Assembly: GCF_001423845.1 (NCBI RefSeq)
Contig: NZ_LMPM01000001.1
Location: 180,001-244,000 of the forward strand
Origin: Sphingomonas sp. Leaf357
GTDB lineage: Bacteria > Pseudomonadota > Alphaproteobacteria > Sphingomonadales > Sphingomonadaceae
Direction: 5' to 3'
Length of the DNA: 64,000 nt
Position 1 is the first letter of the stretch. Every line of letters begins with the position of its first letter. A model generated the notes under the pieces. That model was not told the origin of the DNA. It did not search any database and saw only the letters and a program-made list of their open reading frames with translations. Shown piece by piece: positions 25,529 to 38,434 of this stretch. The translations under genes and the position numbers were made by a program.

Positions 25529-27874
25529 ATGAAAGCCTTGTATCTGTCCGGCGCGGCCTTGCTCGCATCGATCGCCGCCCCCGCCTCCGCGCAGGTCGCC
25601 GCGCCACCGGCCGGCGCACCCGTCACCGATCCGGCGGCGGACGACGCGACGCCCGGCGAGATCATCGTGACCGCGCAGAAGCGCAGCGAACGCCTGCAGG
25701 ACGTGCCGGTCGCCGTTTCGGTCGTGTCCGGCGACGCGCTCGCCGCGCAGGGCAAGGTGAGCCTGGAGGGGGCGCAATATCTCGTCCCCACGCTCAACTT
25801 CCTCAAATCCGGCACGACGCTCAACCAGTCGCTGTTCCTGCGCGGCGTCGGCACCGCGACCTTCTCGATCGCGGGCGAGCCTTCGGTCTCCACCGTGGTC
25901 GACGGCGTGGTCTTCGCCCGCGCCGGCGAGGCGTTCGGCGATCTGGTCGATATCGATCAATTGGAAGTGCTGCGCGGGCCGCAGGGCACGTTGTTCGGCA
26001 AGAATGCGTCGGCCGGCGTGATCAACATCATCTCGAAGAAGCCGACCCGCGAGCTGGGCGGCTATGTCGAGGCGGGGTATTTCACCAAGAGCGAATTCCG
26101 TGGCCGCGCGGTGCTCAACCTGCCGCTGGGCGAGAATGTGCGCTCGCGCGTCACCGGGTTCTACAACAGCTATGACGGCAACATCTACAACACCGCCGTC
26201 AACAAGACGGTCAACGGCTTCAAGCATTATGGCGGCCGGTTGCAGATCGAGGCGGATGCGACGCCGGGGCTGAAGCTGAGCTTCATCGCCGATTATCACC
26301 GCAACGACGACAATTGCTGCGCCGAGGTGATCGCGACGCCGCCGATCAACACCGCGACCGGTGCCGCGACTACCAACCCTTCGTCCGCCGTGCTGCCGAC
26401 GCCATATGGGGACCAAACGCGGCAGGTCGCGCAGAACCTCGTCACCGCGACCAAGGAGACGGGCTACGGCTTCTCGCTGCAGGGCGATCTCGACATCGGC
26501 GATCACACGCTGACCTCGATCACCGCCTATCGCGACTACAAGAACACGGAAATCCGCGACGGCGATTTCCTGCCGAACGCCTATGTCGGCTTCAACCAGC
26601 TGCACGATTTCGGGCCGCAGACCGGGCATACGTTCAGCCAGGAAATCCGCCTCGCCTCGCCGGCCAAGCAGTTCGTCGAGTACGTCGTCGGCGCCTATTA
26701 TTCGCGCGCCGTGAGCGAACGCATCTTCACGCGCAACGACGTGGTGTGCAACACCAACCCGGGCACCACGCCCAGCCCGCTGGTGCCGTGCGGCAGCACC
26801 GGTGCGCCGGCGACGACCTTCCCCACGGGCACCGCGGATTTCGGATCGACCTTCGACAACCTCGCCTTTTTCGGGCAGGGGACGGTCAACGTCGCGCCGC
26901 GCTTCCGCGTCATCGGCGGCCTGCGCTATTCGATCGATCACCTCGACGTGTTCCACAAGCGCGTGACGGCGCTGGCCGGACCGGGAATCAACGGCAATTT
27001 CGACCAGGGCGTGTTCGATACCGGCGTCTCGAACGGCGTTCCGTTCACCGCCAAGACCAGCAACAACAATCTGTCGGGCAAGGCGGGACTGCAGTTCGAC
27101 CTGTCGCACGATTCGACCGCCTATGCCAGCTATTCGCGCGGCTATAAGGGCCCGGCATACAACGTGTTCTTCAACCTGACCGCGACCGGCACCAACGTGA
27201 TCGCGCCGGAAACGTCGGACGCATACGAAATCGGCCTGAAGAACACGCTGGCCGGCGGCAAGCTGGTGCTGAACCTGGCGGCCTATTATGCCAAGTACCA
27301 CAATTTCCAGGCCAACAACCCGGATCTGGTGGCCGGCGTGGTGGTGACCCGCTTCACCAATGCCGGCGAGGTTTCGACCCGCGGCGTGGAGCTGGACGCG
27401 ATCTTCCGCCCGGCGCGCGATTTCAGCCTGTCGGGCGGCGTCGCCTATACCGACGCCAAGGTCGACCAGTTCAACGCCCCGGCCGGCGCGGCGGTGGTGC
27501 CGTCGGGCACGCCGCTCGGCTTTGCGCCGAAGTGGAAGGGCAATCTCAGCGCCGATTATCGCTGGCGCACCGAAGGCCCGGTCGATCTGCTGCTCGGCGC
27601 GCAGGGCTCGTACCAGAGTTCGGAACTGGCGCTGTTCGCGGCGGACGCGGTGCAGCGGCGGCTTGGCACGATCAAGGGCTATGGCCTGGTCAACCTCAGC
27701 GCGGGCGTCACCTCGCAGGACGACCGTTATCGCCTGACCTTCCAGGTGCGAAATTTGTTCGACCAGAGCTTCGCGGCATCGATCATCAATGGCGGACCGG
27801 GCCAGGCCTATCGCTACCAGATCCCGCGCGATGCCGATCGCTATTATGGCGTGACCGGGCGGGTGACGTTCTGA
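25529..27874 (+). CDS. TonB-dependent receptor next to sulfonate operon
   Basis: A 781-residue outer-membrane receptor. Signal peptide residues 1-22 (ends PASAQ); TonB box-like GEIIVTAQKRSERLQDVPVAV near 43; plug signature EVLRGPQGTLFGKNASAGVINI near 145; C-terminal GRVTF. ATG at 25529 has GGAGGGAAGA directly upstream; a 16-codon longer form from ATG 25481 lacks such a site. It follows the Gfo/Idh/MocA gene by 100 bp and probably imports the substrate of the adjacent sulfur-linked pathway. It is of the carbohydrate/aromatic OMR type, not of the siderophore type. Confidence 0.93.
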   Translation: MKALYLSGAALLASIAAPASAQVAAPPAGAPVTDPAADDATPGEIIVTAQKRSERLQDVPVAVSVVSGDALAAQGKVSLEGAQYLVPTLNFLKSGTTLNQSLFLRGVGTATFSIAGEPSVSTVVDGVVFARAGEAFGDLVDIDQLEVLRGPQGTLFGKNASAGVINIISKKPTRELGGYVEAGYFTKSEFRGRAVLNLPLGENVRSRVTGFYNSYDGNIYNTAVNKTVNGFKHYGGRLQIEADATPGLKLSFIADYHRNDDNCCAEVIATPPINTATGAATTNPSSAVLPTPYGDQTRQVAQNLVTATKETGYGFSLQGDLDIGDHTLTSITAYRDYKNTEIRDGDFLPNAYVGFNQLHDFGPQTGHTFSQEIRLASPAKQFVEYVVGAYYSRAVSERIFTRNDVVCNTNPGTTPSPLVPCGSTGAPATTFPTGTADFGSTFDNLAFFGQGTVNVAPRFRVIGGLRYSIDHLDVFHKRVTALAGPGINGNFDQGVFDTGVSNGVPFTAKTSNNNLSGKAGLQFDLSHDSTAYASYSRGYKGPAYNVFFNLTATGTNVIAPETSDAYEIGLKNTLAGGKLVLNLAAYYAKYHNFQANNPDLVAGVVVTRFTNAGEVSTRGVELDAIFRPARDFSLSGGVAYTDAKVDQFNAPAGAAVVPSGTPLGFAPKWKGNLSADYRWRTEGPVDLLLGAQGSYQSSELALFAADAVQRRLGTIKGYGLVNLSAGVTSQDDRYRLTFQVRNLFDQSFAASIINGGPGQAYRYQIPRDADRYYGVTGRVTF

Positions 27875-27967
27875 TCCGAGGTTCACCCGCCTTGCCGATC
27901 CCGACGGGTCGGCGGGCGGGTGAGGATCCTGCGCGGCTCGAATCCAACGTGCGATCCAAACAACGCC

Positions 27968-28060
27968 GTCATCCCCGCGCAGGCGGGGATCCATACTGGC
28001 TGGGCTGAGTGAGTATCACGAAGCTCGAGGATTATGGATCCCCGCCTGCGCGGGGGTGAC
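27968..28060. repeat. REP-like inverted repeat, GTCATCCCCGC type
   Basis: Left arm GTCATCCCCGCGCAGGCGGG and right arm CCCGCCTGCGCGGGGGTGAC, with the inner edges GGATCCATA and TATGGATCC also complementary. It lies between the convergent TonB receptor and cyoD. Similar units are at 55813 and 61030. Confidence 0.8.
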
Positions 28061-28088
28061 GGGGGTGAAGCGCCCCCCGTGCGGCGCG

Positions 28089-28487
28089 CTAACGCTGCAT
28101 CTGCCGCAGCATCTCCATCGGCATCGTATTGTGGGCGAGATTGGACATGATCCAGATCGAGCCGATCAGCACCAGCGCGACGATCAGCACGCCGAACGCC
28201 AGCGCCAGCACGTTGTTGGCATTGTCCGGCCCGGTGGTGATGTGCAGGAAGAAGACGAGGTGCACGCCCATCTGCGCCACGGCGAGCGCGATCAGGGCGA
28301 CCGGCACGCCGGGTCCGTAGATCAGCCCCGATCCCAGCGCCCAGAACGACGCCGCGGTCAGCAGGGCGGCCAGCACCAGCCCGATGACATAACCGCGAAT
28401 GCCTTGCGCGACCGATTGCGCGCTGCCGCCGTCTTCGCCGGGCGCGAGATCGTCACCGCCCCGGACGCGTTCCTCATGCCCGGTCAT
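28089..28487 (-). CDS. cyoD: Cytochrome bo3 ubiquinol oxidase subunit IV
   Basis: A 132-residue inner-membrane protein with three helices. The IRGYVIGLVLAALLTAASFW and MGVHLVFFLHI stretches are typical of CyoD/CtaF. It assists assembly of the oxidase. The ATG at 28487 overlaps the cyoC stop (ATGA). Last gene of cyoABCD; no cyoE (haem O synthase) follows. Confidence 0.94.
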   Translation of the reverse strand: MTGHEERVRGGDDLAPGEDGGSAQSVAQGIRGYVIGLVLAALLTAASFWALGSGLIYGPGVPVALIALAVAQMGVHLVFFLHITTGPDNANNVLALAFGVLIVALVLIGSIWIMSNLAHNTMPMEMLRQMQR

Positions 28488-29128
28488 GCGTGCATCCCCA
28501 GCAGATAGACCATCGTGAACACCGCCACCCAGATGATGTCGAGCGCGTGCCAGAACAGAGCGAAGCAGGCGACGCGGCGCTGAATGTCGTCGCGAAAGCC
28601 CTTGGCCTTCACCTGCGCCATCATCGTCGTCAGCCACACCAGTCCCAGCGTCACGTGCAGGCCGTGACAGCCGACAAGCGCGAAGAAGGCCGACAGGAAC
28701 GCGCTTCGCCCCGGCCCGGCACCGTCCGCGATCAGATGGGTGAATTCATAGACCTCGAGCGCGAGGAACCCGGCCCCCAGCACGGCCGTCGCCGCCATCG
28801 CCGCTTGAAACCATGCCATATGGCGCACGCTCATCGCGATACCGGCCATGCCGCAAGCGAAGCTGGAGAGCAAAAGCAACGCCGTTTCGGTCGCGACCAA
28901 GGGCAGCTCGAACAGCTCGCGCCCCGATGGCCCGCCCGCCGTCTCGCCCGACAGCACGGCATAAGCGGCGAAAAAGCCGGAGAAGAGGATGAAATCCGAC
29001 AGCAGGAAGATCCAGAAGCCGTAGGCGACGACGATCCGCTTCGGTGCCGGGCCCTGCTCGCTGATCGGCACGCTGTCGTCATGGCCGAGATTGTGCGGAT
29101 CGCCGCCCTTCGCCGCGTGCGCGCTCAT
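28484..29128 (-). CDS. cyoC: Cytochrome bo3 ubiquinol oxidase subunit III
   Basis: A 214-residue inner-membrane subunit with five helices. [23 protein letters not shown] near 32 and the C-terminal [23 protein letters not shown] are the canonical subunit III motifs. Both ends overlap neighbours by 4 bp, showing the operon is translationally coupled. Confidence 0.96.
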   Translation of the reverse strand: MSAHAAKGGDPHNLGHDDSVPISEQGPAPKRIVVAYGFWIFLLSDFILFSGFFAAYAVLSGETAGGPSGRELFELPLVATETALLLLSSFACGMAGIAMSVRHMAWFQAAMAATAVLGAGFLALEVYEFTHLIADGAGPGRSAFLSAFFALVGCHGLHVTLGLVWLTTMMAQVKAKGFRDDIQRRVACFALFWHALDIIWVAVFTMVYLLGMHA

Positions 29129-31149
29129 ACCGGATTTCCGTCGAGGCCGAGGAGCTTCGCCTTGCCGGTGCGGCGATCGCGATCGTGCGCCTCGAGATCG
29201 CGGGCATGGATCTCGTATTCGGGATGATCGCGCCACGCGAACACCACGAACGTCGCCCACGCGCCGAGAAAGCCCAGCGCCACCATCCACCAGATGTGCC
29301 AGATCAACGCAAAGCCCATGACGGTGGCGAAGAAAGCGCAGACCACGCCGGTCGGCGAATTGCGCGGCATCTCGATATCGGCATAATCCGGCAGGTCGCT
29401 CAGCCGCTGCCGCTCACGGGCCAGCGCCTTCACACCCCAATAGGCCTCCTCGCCCTCGACGTTCGGCAAGACCGCGAAGTTGAACGCGGGCGGCGGCGAG
29501 GTGGTGATCCATTCCAGCGTGCGCCCGTCCCACGGATCGCCGGTGGTGTCGCGCAGCCTGTCGCGGTTGCGGATGCTGACGGTGATCTGGATGATCTGGC
29601 AGGCGATGCCCCCGGCGATCAGCAACACGCCGACCCCGGCGGCGATCAGCCATGGCTGCCAGCCCGGCACGTCGTAGCGCGCCAGCCGCCGCGTCATTCC
29701 CATCAGCCCGAGCAGATAGAGCGGCATGAACGCGACGTAGAAGCCGGTGATCCACAGCCAGAAGGCGCGCTTTCCCCACGTCTCGTCGAGCTGGAACCCG
29801 AACGCCTTGGGCCACCAATAGGTCAGCCCGGCAAACGCACCGAACAGCACGCCGCCGATCACCACGTTGTGGAAATGCGCGACCAGAAACAGCGAATTGT
29901 GCAGCACGAAATCGGCCGGCGGCACGGCGAGCAGCACGCCCGTCATCCCGCCGATCGTGAACGTCACCATGAAGCCGACCGACCACAGCATCGGCGTGGC
30001 GAAGCGGATCCGCCCGCCATACATCGTGAACAGCCAGTTGAAGACCTTAACCCCCGTCGGCACCGCGATGATCATCGTCATCACGCCGAAAAAGCCGTTG
30101 ACGTCGGCCCCCGCCCCCATCGTGAAGAAATGGTGCAGCCAGACCATGAAGCTGAGGATGCAGATCGCCATCGTCGCCAGGATCATCGAGCGATAGCCGA
30201 ACAAAGGCTTGCCCGAGAAGGTGGAGACGACCTCGCTGAACACACCGAAGGCCGGCAGGATCAGGATGTACACCTCCGGATGCCCCCACGCCCAGACGAG
30301 GTTGACGAACATCATCGGATTGCCGCCGAGTTCGTTGGTGAAGAAGTGGAAGCCGAGATAGCGGTCCAGCGTCAGCATGCCGAGCGTGGCGGTGAGGATC
30401 GGGAAGGCCGCGACGATCAGCAGGTTCGCCGCCAGCGCGGTCCAGCAGAACATCGGCATGCGCGTATAGCCCATGCCCGGCGCGCGCATCTTCAGGATGG
30501 TCGTCGCGAGGTTCACGCCCGACAGCAGCGTACCGACCCCGGAAATCTGGATCGCCCAGAGATAGTAATCCACCCCCACCCCGGGCGAGAAGCGCAGTTC
30601 CGAAAGGGGCGGATAGACCACCCAGCCGGTCTTCGCGAATTCGCCCACCACCAGGCTGATGTTGATCAGCAGCGCACCGCTCGCCGTCAGCCAGAAGCTG
30701 ACCGAATTTAGCGTCGGGAAGGCGACGTCGCGCACCCCGAGTTGCAGCGGCACGACGAAGTTCATCAGCCCGATCATGAAGGTCATCGCGACGAAGAAGA
30801 TCATGATCGTGCCGTGTGCGCTAAACACCTGATCGTAATGGTCCGACGGCAGATATCCGGCATTGCCGTACGCCATCGCCTGCTGCGATCGCATCAGCAG
30901 CGCATCGGAAAACCCGCGCAGCAGCATCACGCCCCCCAGCAGGCAATACATCACGCCGATCCGCTTGTGATCGACGCTGGTGATCCATTCGCGCCACAGA
31001 TAGGGGAAGTATCCGGCGCGCCACGTCCAGCCCAGGATGCCGAGAATGACCAGGGCGACCACGCCCGAGGCGACCATCGGGATCGGCTCGTTCAGCGGCA
31101 CAGCGTCCCAGCCGAGCTTGCCGAACAGGAAGCTTGTATCCGTGGTCAT
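29125..31149 (-). CDS. cyoB: Cytochrome bo3 ubiquinol oxidase subunit I
   Basis: A 674-residue, about 15-helix catalytic subunit that reduces oxygen to water and pumps protons. The haem/CuB site is seen in [25 protein letters not shown] and [11 protein letters not shown]. Residues for ubiquinol binding in E. coli CyoB are kept: Arg and Asp in [15 protein letters not shown] and His/Gln in [11 protein letters not shown], so it oxidises quinol and not cytochrome c. Overlaps cyoA and cyoC by 4 bp. Confidence 0.98.
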   Translation of the reverse strand: MTTDTSFLFGKLGWDAVPLNEPIPMVASGVVALVILGILGWTWRAGYFPYLWREWITSVDHKRIGVMYCLLGGVMLLRGFSDALLMRSQQAMAYGNAGYLPSDHYDQVFSAHGTIMIFFVAMTFMIGLMNFVVPLQLGVRDVAFPTLNSVSFWLTASGALLINISLVVGEFAKTGWVVYPPLSELRFSPGVGVDYYLWAIQISGVGTLLSGVNLATTILKMRAPGMGYTRMPMFCWTALAANLLIVAAFPILTATLGMLTLDRYLGFHFFTNELGGNPMMFVNLVWAWGHPEVYILILPAFGVFSEVVSTFSGKPLFGYRSMILATMAICILSFMVWLHHFFTMGAGADVNGFFGVMTMIIAVPTGVKVFNWLFTMYGGRIRFATPMLWSVGFMVTFTIGGMTGVLLAVPPADFVLHNSLFLVAHFHNVVIGGVLFGAFAGLTYWWPKAFGFQLDETWGKRAFWLWITGFYVAFMPLYLLGLMGMTRRLARYDVPGWQPWLIAAGVGVLLIAGGIACQIIQITVSIRNRDRLRDTTGDPWDGRTLEWITTSPPPAFNFAVLPNVEGEEAYWGVKALARERQRLSDLPDYADIEMPRNSPTGVVCAFFATVMGFALIWHIWWMVALGFLGAWATFVVFAWRDHPEYEIHARDLEAHDRDRRTGKAKLLGLDGNPV

Positions 31150-32021
31150 TGCTGCCTGCCGTCCTTCGCGCGCTTCGCCGACAGCGTGCCGGAATCCTTG
31201 ACCACCGCATCGAACAGGCCGGGCGGGACCGCGCGATAGGTATAGGGTTTCACGTCCTCGCTATCTTTCAGCAGAGCGAGATAGCCGGCGCGATCGAGCA
31301 CCGGCCCGCCGGCCTTCGCACCCGCGACCCAGCCGGCGAACTGTTCGGGCGACACCGCGTCCATCCGGAACGTCATGCCGGGAAAGCCCTTGCCGCTATA
31401 ATGCGCCGACAGGCCGCGATAGCTGCCCGGTTTATCGGCCTGCAGATGCAGCTTCGTCTCCATGCCCGCCATCGCATAGATCTGTCCGCCGAGTTGCGGC
31501 ACGAACAGGCTGTTCATCACGGTCGCCGAGGTGATGCGGAAGCTGACCGGCACGCCGACCGGCGCGACGACGCGGTTGATGCTGGCGATACCCTGATCGG
31601 GATAGACGAACAGCCATTTCCAATCGAGCGCGACCACATCGACACGGATCGGCGCAACTTTCGAGGCTAGCGGCTGCGACGGATCGAGATCGTGGCTGCC
31701 GATCCATGCCACCCCGCCGAGGAAGATCACGACCAGAGCGGGTATCGACCATACGAGCAGTTCCAGCCGCCCGGAATAGGCGAAATCGGGACGATATTCG
31801 GCGCGCGTGTTGCCGGCGCGAAACCACCAGGCGAAGGCCAAGGTGGCGAGGATCGTCGGCACGACGATCGCCAGCATGATCGCCAGGGAATTCAGCAGCA
31901 CCAGCCGGTCGCCCACCCCAACCGGCCCGGCGGGATCGAGCACGCCCGGCGCGCATCCGCCGAGCAATAGCGGCGCGGCGAGACGGTATTGCGAGGTGCG
32001 GGAGAAAATCGGCGCGGTCAC
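31146..32021 (-). CDS. cyoA: Cytochrome bo3 ubiquinol oxidase subunit II
   Basis: A 291-residue lipoprotein-like subunit: a lipobox-type LLLGGC near residue 22, two transmembrane helices, then a cupredoxin-fold periplasmic domain. The CuA ligands of cytochrome c oxidases (CxxxC) are absent in the [20 protein letters not shown] region, as expected for a quinol oxidase. First gene of the operon. Upstream lies a GC-rich repeat at 32099, and no regulator is adjacent. Confidence 0.96.
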   Translation of the reverse strand: MTAPIFSRTSQYRLAAPLLLGGCAPGVLDPAGPVGVGDRLVLLNSLAIMLAIVVPTILATLAFAWWFRAGNTRAEYRPDFAYSGRLELLVWSIPALVVIFLGGVAWIGSHDLDPSQPLASKVAPIRVDVVALDWKWLFVYPDQGIASINRVVAPVGVPVSFRITSATVMNSLFVPQLGGQIYAMAGMETKLHLQADKPGSYRGLSAHYSGKGFPGMTFRMDAVSPEQFAGWVAGAKAGGPVLDRAGYLALLKDSEDVKPYTYRAVPPGLFDAVVKDSGTLSAKRAKDGRQQ

Positions 32022-32098
32022 GCCCGCGATGCTACGCCCGCGCGGCGCGTCCGACCAGCGGGAAGGGATAGATATGGGTCAAGTGGGGCTGCTGCTTG

Positions 32099-32202
32099 CT
32101 CCCCTCCCTGGTAGGGAGGGGTTGGGGGTGGGTCGGTATGGGGTGGGGACAGCACTTCCTTGAGAGCGACCAACCCCCGCCCCCTCCCTTCCAGGGAGGG
32201 GA
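32099..32202. repeat. About 104-bp palindromic-end element, orientation 1
   Basis: Ends are CTCCCCTCCCTGG-AGGGAGGGG type palindromes; the core GTATGGGGTGGGGACA then a GAGAGCGACC is asymmetric. A second copy at 63771-63875 has the same core in the opposite orientation. It separates cyoA from the acylase gene. Confidence 0.75.
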
Positions 32203-32209
32203 GAGGCAG

Positions 32210-34372
32210 TTAAGGCCGATACACGCGCTCGACATGCCCACGCAGATCGGCGCGCCGGAACCAGACGGGCTTCGTCTTGTGCGCGACGAACAACGCCGCC
32301 TGATCGGCGTAATGCGCCGAGTCCGGTCGCGTTGTCGCCGCGCCGTAGGGTTGGATCGAGGTGGACGAGACCCGCCCGGCTTTGTCCCACGCCATGAACA
32401 TGATGAAGCTGTCGCCATGCTTCACCACCAGTCGCCCATCCGGCGCCTCGTCCCAGGTCGAGGCGGCGCGCAGCACGTCCGGCGCGCCGTCCAGGGGCAG
32501 ATCGACCTTGCCCTGACGCAAGCGCAACACCGTACCGAGCGGGGGATCGAGCCGGCCGAAATACTTGGTCAGATACGCCGCCGCCTTGGCCAGTTCCTCG
32601 CGCGGATCCTTTTCCGGCTTGCGCGTGTAATGCCAGGATTGCCCGGCGCGCAGCAGGATCGCGGCGAGCGCCTCGGCCGGATTGTTGCCATCGAAGCGCC
32701 AGTTCCATTTCGCCATCAGCGCCTGGGCCGCGACCAGTTGGCGCTCGCCCTTCGGATCGACCTTCGCGATATCGTCATACCAGCGCGCCGCCCAGCTCAG
32801 CCGGCTGACCCCGGTATCGTATTTGATCCGGTGCAGATCCGCGTCGCTGATCTTGCCGTCCAGCCCCATCAGCTCGACCGCGCGCGTGCCGCGATTGGTC
32901 GTGTCGGTCTCGATGCCAAGCAAAGGCGACCAGTCCTTCGGATTCATCTCCGATCCCGCGCCCGCCGCCTGGAACGGCGTGTTGTTGGCGTTGACCAGAA
33001 AGCCCGAGGCCGGGTTCACATTGCGCGGCACGCTCGCCCACGGCACCGTCCCCGCCATCAGGTCGCGCGACGTGTCGCCGGGCAGCACCTGCCGGTAATC
33101 GTAGCCCGGCTTCCGGTTGGGGAATGCGGCGTTGTAGAAATAGGCGATGTTGCCCGCCGCGTCACCGTATAGGAAATTGGTCGCCGACACGCCCTGGATC
33201 GCCAGCGCCTTCTGCCACGCGGCGAAATCGGTCGCTCGGGTCAGGCGGTAATATTCCTCGACCATGCGCACCTGATCCGCGCCGCCATAGCGCATCGCGT
33301 AAGCACCGCTTTTGTTGACGATCACCGGCCCCTGCACCGCGCGGTAGACCGTCTTCGGCACCGGCAGGACGAACGGCCCGAACCTCACGTGCAGCCAGAC
33401 GCGCATCGCCTCCAGCGGCAGGGACTTCCCATCGAAGCGGTAATGCGTCCCGTTCGGCTCCATCGCCAGCTTGTAGACATCGACCAGATCGGGCCGGTTG
33501 ACCGTGTTGGTCCAGCCCAGATGCTCGTTATGCCCCAGCACCGGGAACGGCACGCCGGGAAAGGTCGCGCCGGCGAAGTTCCATCCACTGCCCGAATGCA
33601 CGACCAGTTCGTACCACGCCACCGGCCCCTTCCACGGCTGATGCGAATTGGAGACGACGCGCGTGAAACCGTCCGACGACCGCTTCGGCGCGACGACGAA
33701 CGCGTTGGAGCCGTTCATGTTGCCTTCGCTGGCATCCTGTCCGGCCGGCAGCGCGGAAGGATCGGGCGAATCCGGCGTTGCTCCTGCGGTTTCCTTCGGC
33801 AAGGGCGTGTCGCCGGAGAGCGCGCCGAGCACCTGATCCAGCCCGAAGAAGAATGGCGTCCTGAGCACGAAGCCGGTCGCGATGTCGCGCCCATCGACCG
33901 GGAACAGCTTGCGCAGGCGCACCTCGCCCGGGTGCCTGTCGGCATAATGGTTGAGGCCCGAGGCATAGCCGTCGAGCAATGCGCGCACATCGGCCGGTTG
34001 CTTGTCGTAATCCCGGTCCACCGTCGCGCGCGCGCCGAGCAGCGCCAGCGCATAATCCACCTTCGCTCCGTCCGCGCCGGTCAGCGCGCCAAGGCGCCCG
34101 CGCGACATCGCGACCGCCTCCTGCAGGGTCGAGAAATCGTCCTCGGCATGGGCATAGGCCACGCCGTACGCGACATCCGGATCGGTCTTGCCGAAGATGT
34201 GCGGCACGCCGAACCTGTCGCGCGCGATGACGGTGTCGTAGCGATACGGCGGCGGCGGCGCGGGGGTCGTGGCGGAGAGTGGCTCCCACACCATCAGCCC
34301 GATCGCGACGACGATCAGGAGCAGCGCGAAGCCGAGCAGAGCATTGCGAAGCTTGCGCATGACGTTCCTCAC
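32210..34372 (-). CDS. Penicillin acylase family Ntn hydrolase
   Basis: A 720-residue exported amidohydrolase. N-terminal membrane/signal helix (LLGFALLLIVVAIGLMVW). The alpha-chain has RDRFGVPHIFG near 50 and AYAHAEDDFSTLQ near 72; the autocatalytic cleavage/nucleophile site is the Ser of MNGSNAFVVAPKRS near residue 221, giving a beta-chain with HLGWTNTVNRPDLVDVY. These enzymes hydrolyse amides such as penicillins or N-acyl-homoserine lactones; the sequence alone does not choose. Start at 34372 or four codons in. Monocistronic, divergent from clpB. Confidence 0.92.
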   Translation of the reverse strand: MRNVMRKLRNALLGFALLLIVVAIGLMVWEPLSATTPAPPPPYRYDTVIARDRFGVPHIFGKTDPDVAYGVAYAHAEDDFSTLQEAVAMSRGRLGALTGADGAKVDYALALLGARATVDRDYDKQPADVRALLDGYASGLNHYADRHPGEVRLRKLFPVDGRDIATGFVLRTPFFFGLDQVLGALSGDTPLPKETAGATPDSPDPSALPAGQDASEGNMNGSNAFVVAPKRSSDGFTRVVSNSHQPWKGPVAWYELVVHSGSGWNFAGATFPGVPFPVLGHNEHLGWTNTVNRPDLVDVYKLAMEPNGTHYRFDGKSLPLEAMRVWLHVRFGPFVLPVPKTVYRAVQGPVIVNKSGAYAMRYGGADQVRMVEEYYRLTRATDFAAWQKALAIQGVSATNFLYGDAAGNIAYFYNAAFPNRKPGYDYRQVLPGDTSRDLMAGTVPWASVPRNVNPASGFLVNANNTPFQAAGAGSEMNPKDWSPLLGIETDTTNRGTRAVELMGLDGKISDADLHRIKYDTGVSRLSWAARWYDDIAKVDPKGERQLVAAQALMAKWNWRFDGNNPAEALAAILLRAGQSWHYTRKPEKDPREELAKAAAYLTKYFGRLDPPLGTVLRLRQGKVDLPLDGAPDVLRAASTWDEAPDGRLVVKHGDSFIMFMAWDKAGRVSSTSIQPYGAATTRPDSAHYADQAALFVAHKTKPVWFRRADLRGHVERVYRP

Positions 34373-34488
34373 CTAATTTCGACTGTGGTATGCCCCGGTT
34401 ACGGCCGTGTCGACCCGCCAATGCACCGCACTGCTTGTGTGACGAAAATATCACACTACATCTTGCCTGCAACTCAACAGGGCTGACC

Positions 34489-37068
<2,580 letters not shown>

Positions 37069-37074
37069 GCAATC

Positions 37075-38367
37075 CTAGTCGGTGATCTGCGCCCGCGAAT
37101 CGTAACCGTGTGCGTCCGCCAGCGGGAAGAATGCGCGCAGCAGGGCCCGCTCGGCGGGGCGGATGTGAGGGTTCCAGACATCGAAGATTAGGATTGCGCG
37201 CATTTGGTCCGACTCGTTCCAAGCCTCGTGCTCGATCGTATCGTCGAACGCCCAAGCCTCTCCCGCCCGCCAAACCCGCGTCTCGCCACCAACGCGAAAA
37301 CGACAGCCGTCGGGCACGATCAGCGGCAGATGGATGATGGTGCGGACGTTGCTCACCCCGGTATGTGCCGGCAAATGCGTCTCAGGGCGTAGCACCGAGA
37401 AAAATACCGTTGGCGCTCGGGCCGGAAGATCGGCAAGCGGCAATGCTTCGATTGCCGCTGTGGTTTGCGGGCAGCGTGCGCAGGCGGCATCATCGCGTAT
37501 GCCGTTCTTCCAAAGATGGAAAGCGCTCCAATCGAGGTTATGGTCGAGCGGTGACCATTTGTTTTCCGGCGTTCCCGCCGGCATCGCGACATAAGGTGAA
37601 AAGCCAGCCGATGCCTCGGCGAACAGCGCCTCGCACTCGCTGCGGATTATGGCGGTCTTTGCTTCGATGTCCTCAAGCCATGAGAAGTGACGGCGATCGA
37701 AGAATTCATCCGCCGGAAGAAACGGGAAATGCAGTCCCGCGCATTGATTAGAGTAGATTTGGCGTCGCCCGAGCAGATGATCGATGCTGGCATCGAATCG
37801 CCGACGATCCGCACCGTCGATCGCACTTCTGGCGTCGGCAAGCCCTTGATCAAGCGCGGCAGCGAAATCCGCCTGCTGCGCGGTGACATAGGACCGGGCA
37901 TGCGACAGCATCTCATCGATTGCCGGGCTTCGTTCATCCATCTGCACGCCTAGCGCCAAAACGCCGGACCAACGCTCCGCTGCTTGCGCCGTGGCTTCCA
38001 ATCGCTCGAATAATTCGGCCAGCCGCACCAGCGCCATGAAATGATGCTGGTCGATCGCCAGCGCACCTTCCAGCGCAGCCTGCTCGCCCACGGCATCGCC
38101 GCTCGACCGCAGCGCGCGCGCGAGATTTAGGTGCAATTCGGGGGCGTTCGGATCTGCCAGCGTGGCGCGCCGGAACATGGCGGCGGCGGCGGCAAAGTCC
38201 TCTCGCGTGAGTGCTTGAAACCCGAGAATATTGAGGGCCAGCGGATGCTCACCACTACCAACGAGTATCTCGTGACAGAGCTTCGCCGCTTGGTCGTGCC
38301 GCCCCGCGCGCTGCGCCTGACTGGCCGCAGCCAATGCATTTTGAAGGTCCGTTTGATTCATTGTCAT
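37075..38367 (-). CDS. TPR protein with aspartyl/asparaginyl beta-hydroxylase domain (copy 1)
   Basis: A 430-residue cytoplasmic protein. Residues 1-180 form tetratricopeptide repeats (for example ALNILGFQALTREDFAAAA and ELHLNLARALRSSGD). The C-terminal half is an AspH-type 2-oxoglutarate/Fe(II) oxygenase: HTGVSN near 350 supplies the first iron His (with Gly replacing the usual acid, as in AspH), HEAWNESD near 393 the second His, and MRAILIFDVW an Arg for 2-oxoglutarate. AGGAG six bases before ATG 38367 fixes the start. Divergent from a sulfotransferase-like gene and 40% similar by eye to the protein at 39484. Substrate probably a protein Asp/Asn. Confidence 0.88.
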   Translation of the reverse strand: MTMNQTDLQNALAAASQAQRAGRHDQAAKLCHEILVGSGEHPLALNILGFQALTREDFAAAAAMFRRATLADPNAPELHLNLARALRSSGDAVGEQAALEGALAIDQHHFMALVRLAELFERLEATAQAAERWSGVLALGVQMDERSPAIDEMLSHARSYVTAQQADFAAALDQGLADARSAIDGADRRRFDASIDHLLGRRQIYSNQCAGLHFPFLPADEFFDRRHFSWLEDIEAKTAIIRSECEALFAEASAGFSPYVAMPAGTPENKWSPLDHNLDWSAFHLWKNGIRDDAACARCPQTTAAIEALPLADLPARAPTVFFSVLRPETHLPAHTGVSNVRTIIHLPLIVPDGCRFRVGGETRVWRAGEAWAFDDTIEHEAWNESDQMRAILIFDVWNPHIRPAERALLRAFFPLADAHGYDSRAQITD

Positions 38368-38434
38368 CTCAGCTCCTCTATATCCGCTACTTCCCCTAGA
38401 CAAACAGCGCGCATGCCGGGCACTACCGCGGGCG

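Noticed and set aside
24325..25893. N-terminal extension of the aldo/keto reductase by over 500 codons
   Set aside because: Antisense to the Gfo/Idh/MocA gene and receptor start; AKR homology begins at MRPLGKSG.
25514..27994. 826-codon open frame antisense to the sulfonate-linked TonB receptor
   Set aside because: Antisense shadow without a ribosome-binding site or motifs.
29185..30711. 508-codon open frame antisense to cyoB
   Set aside because: Composition is His/Glu/Arg-rich antisense type; cyoB motifs are certain.
34373..34488. Sigma-32 promoter for clpB
   Set aside because: I could not find a convincing CTTGAA/CCCCAT pair at correct spacing in the spacer.
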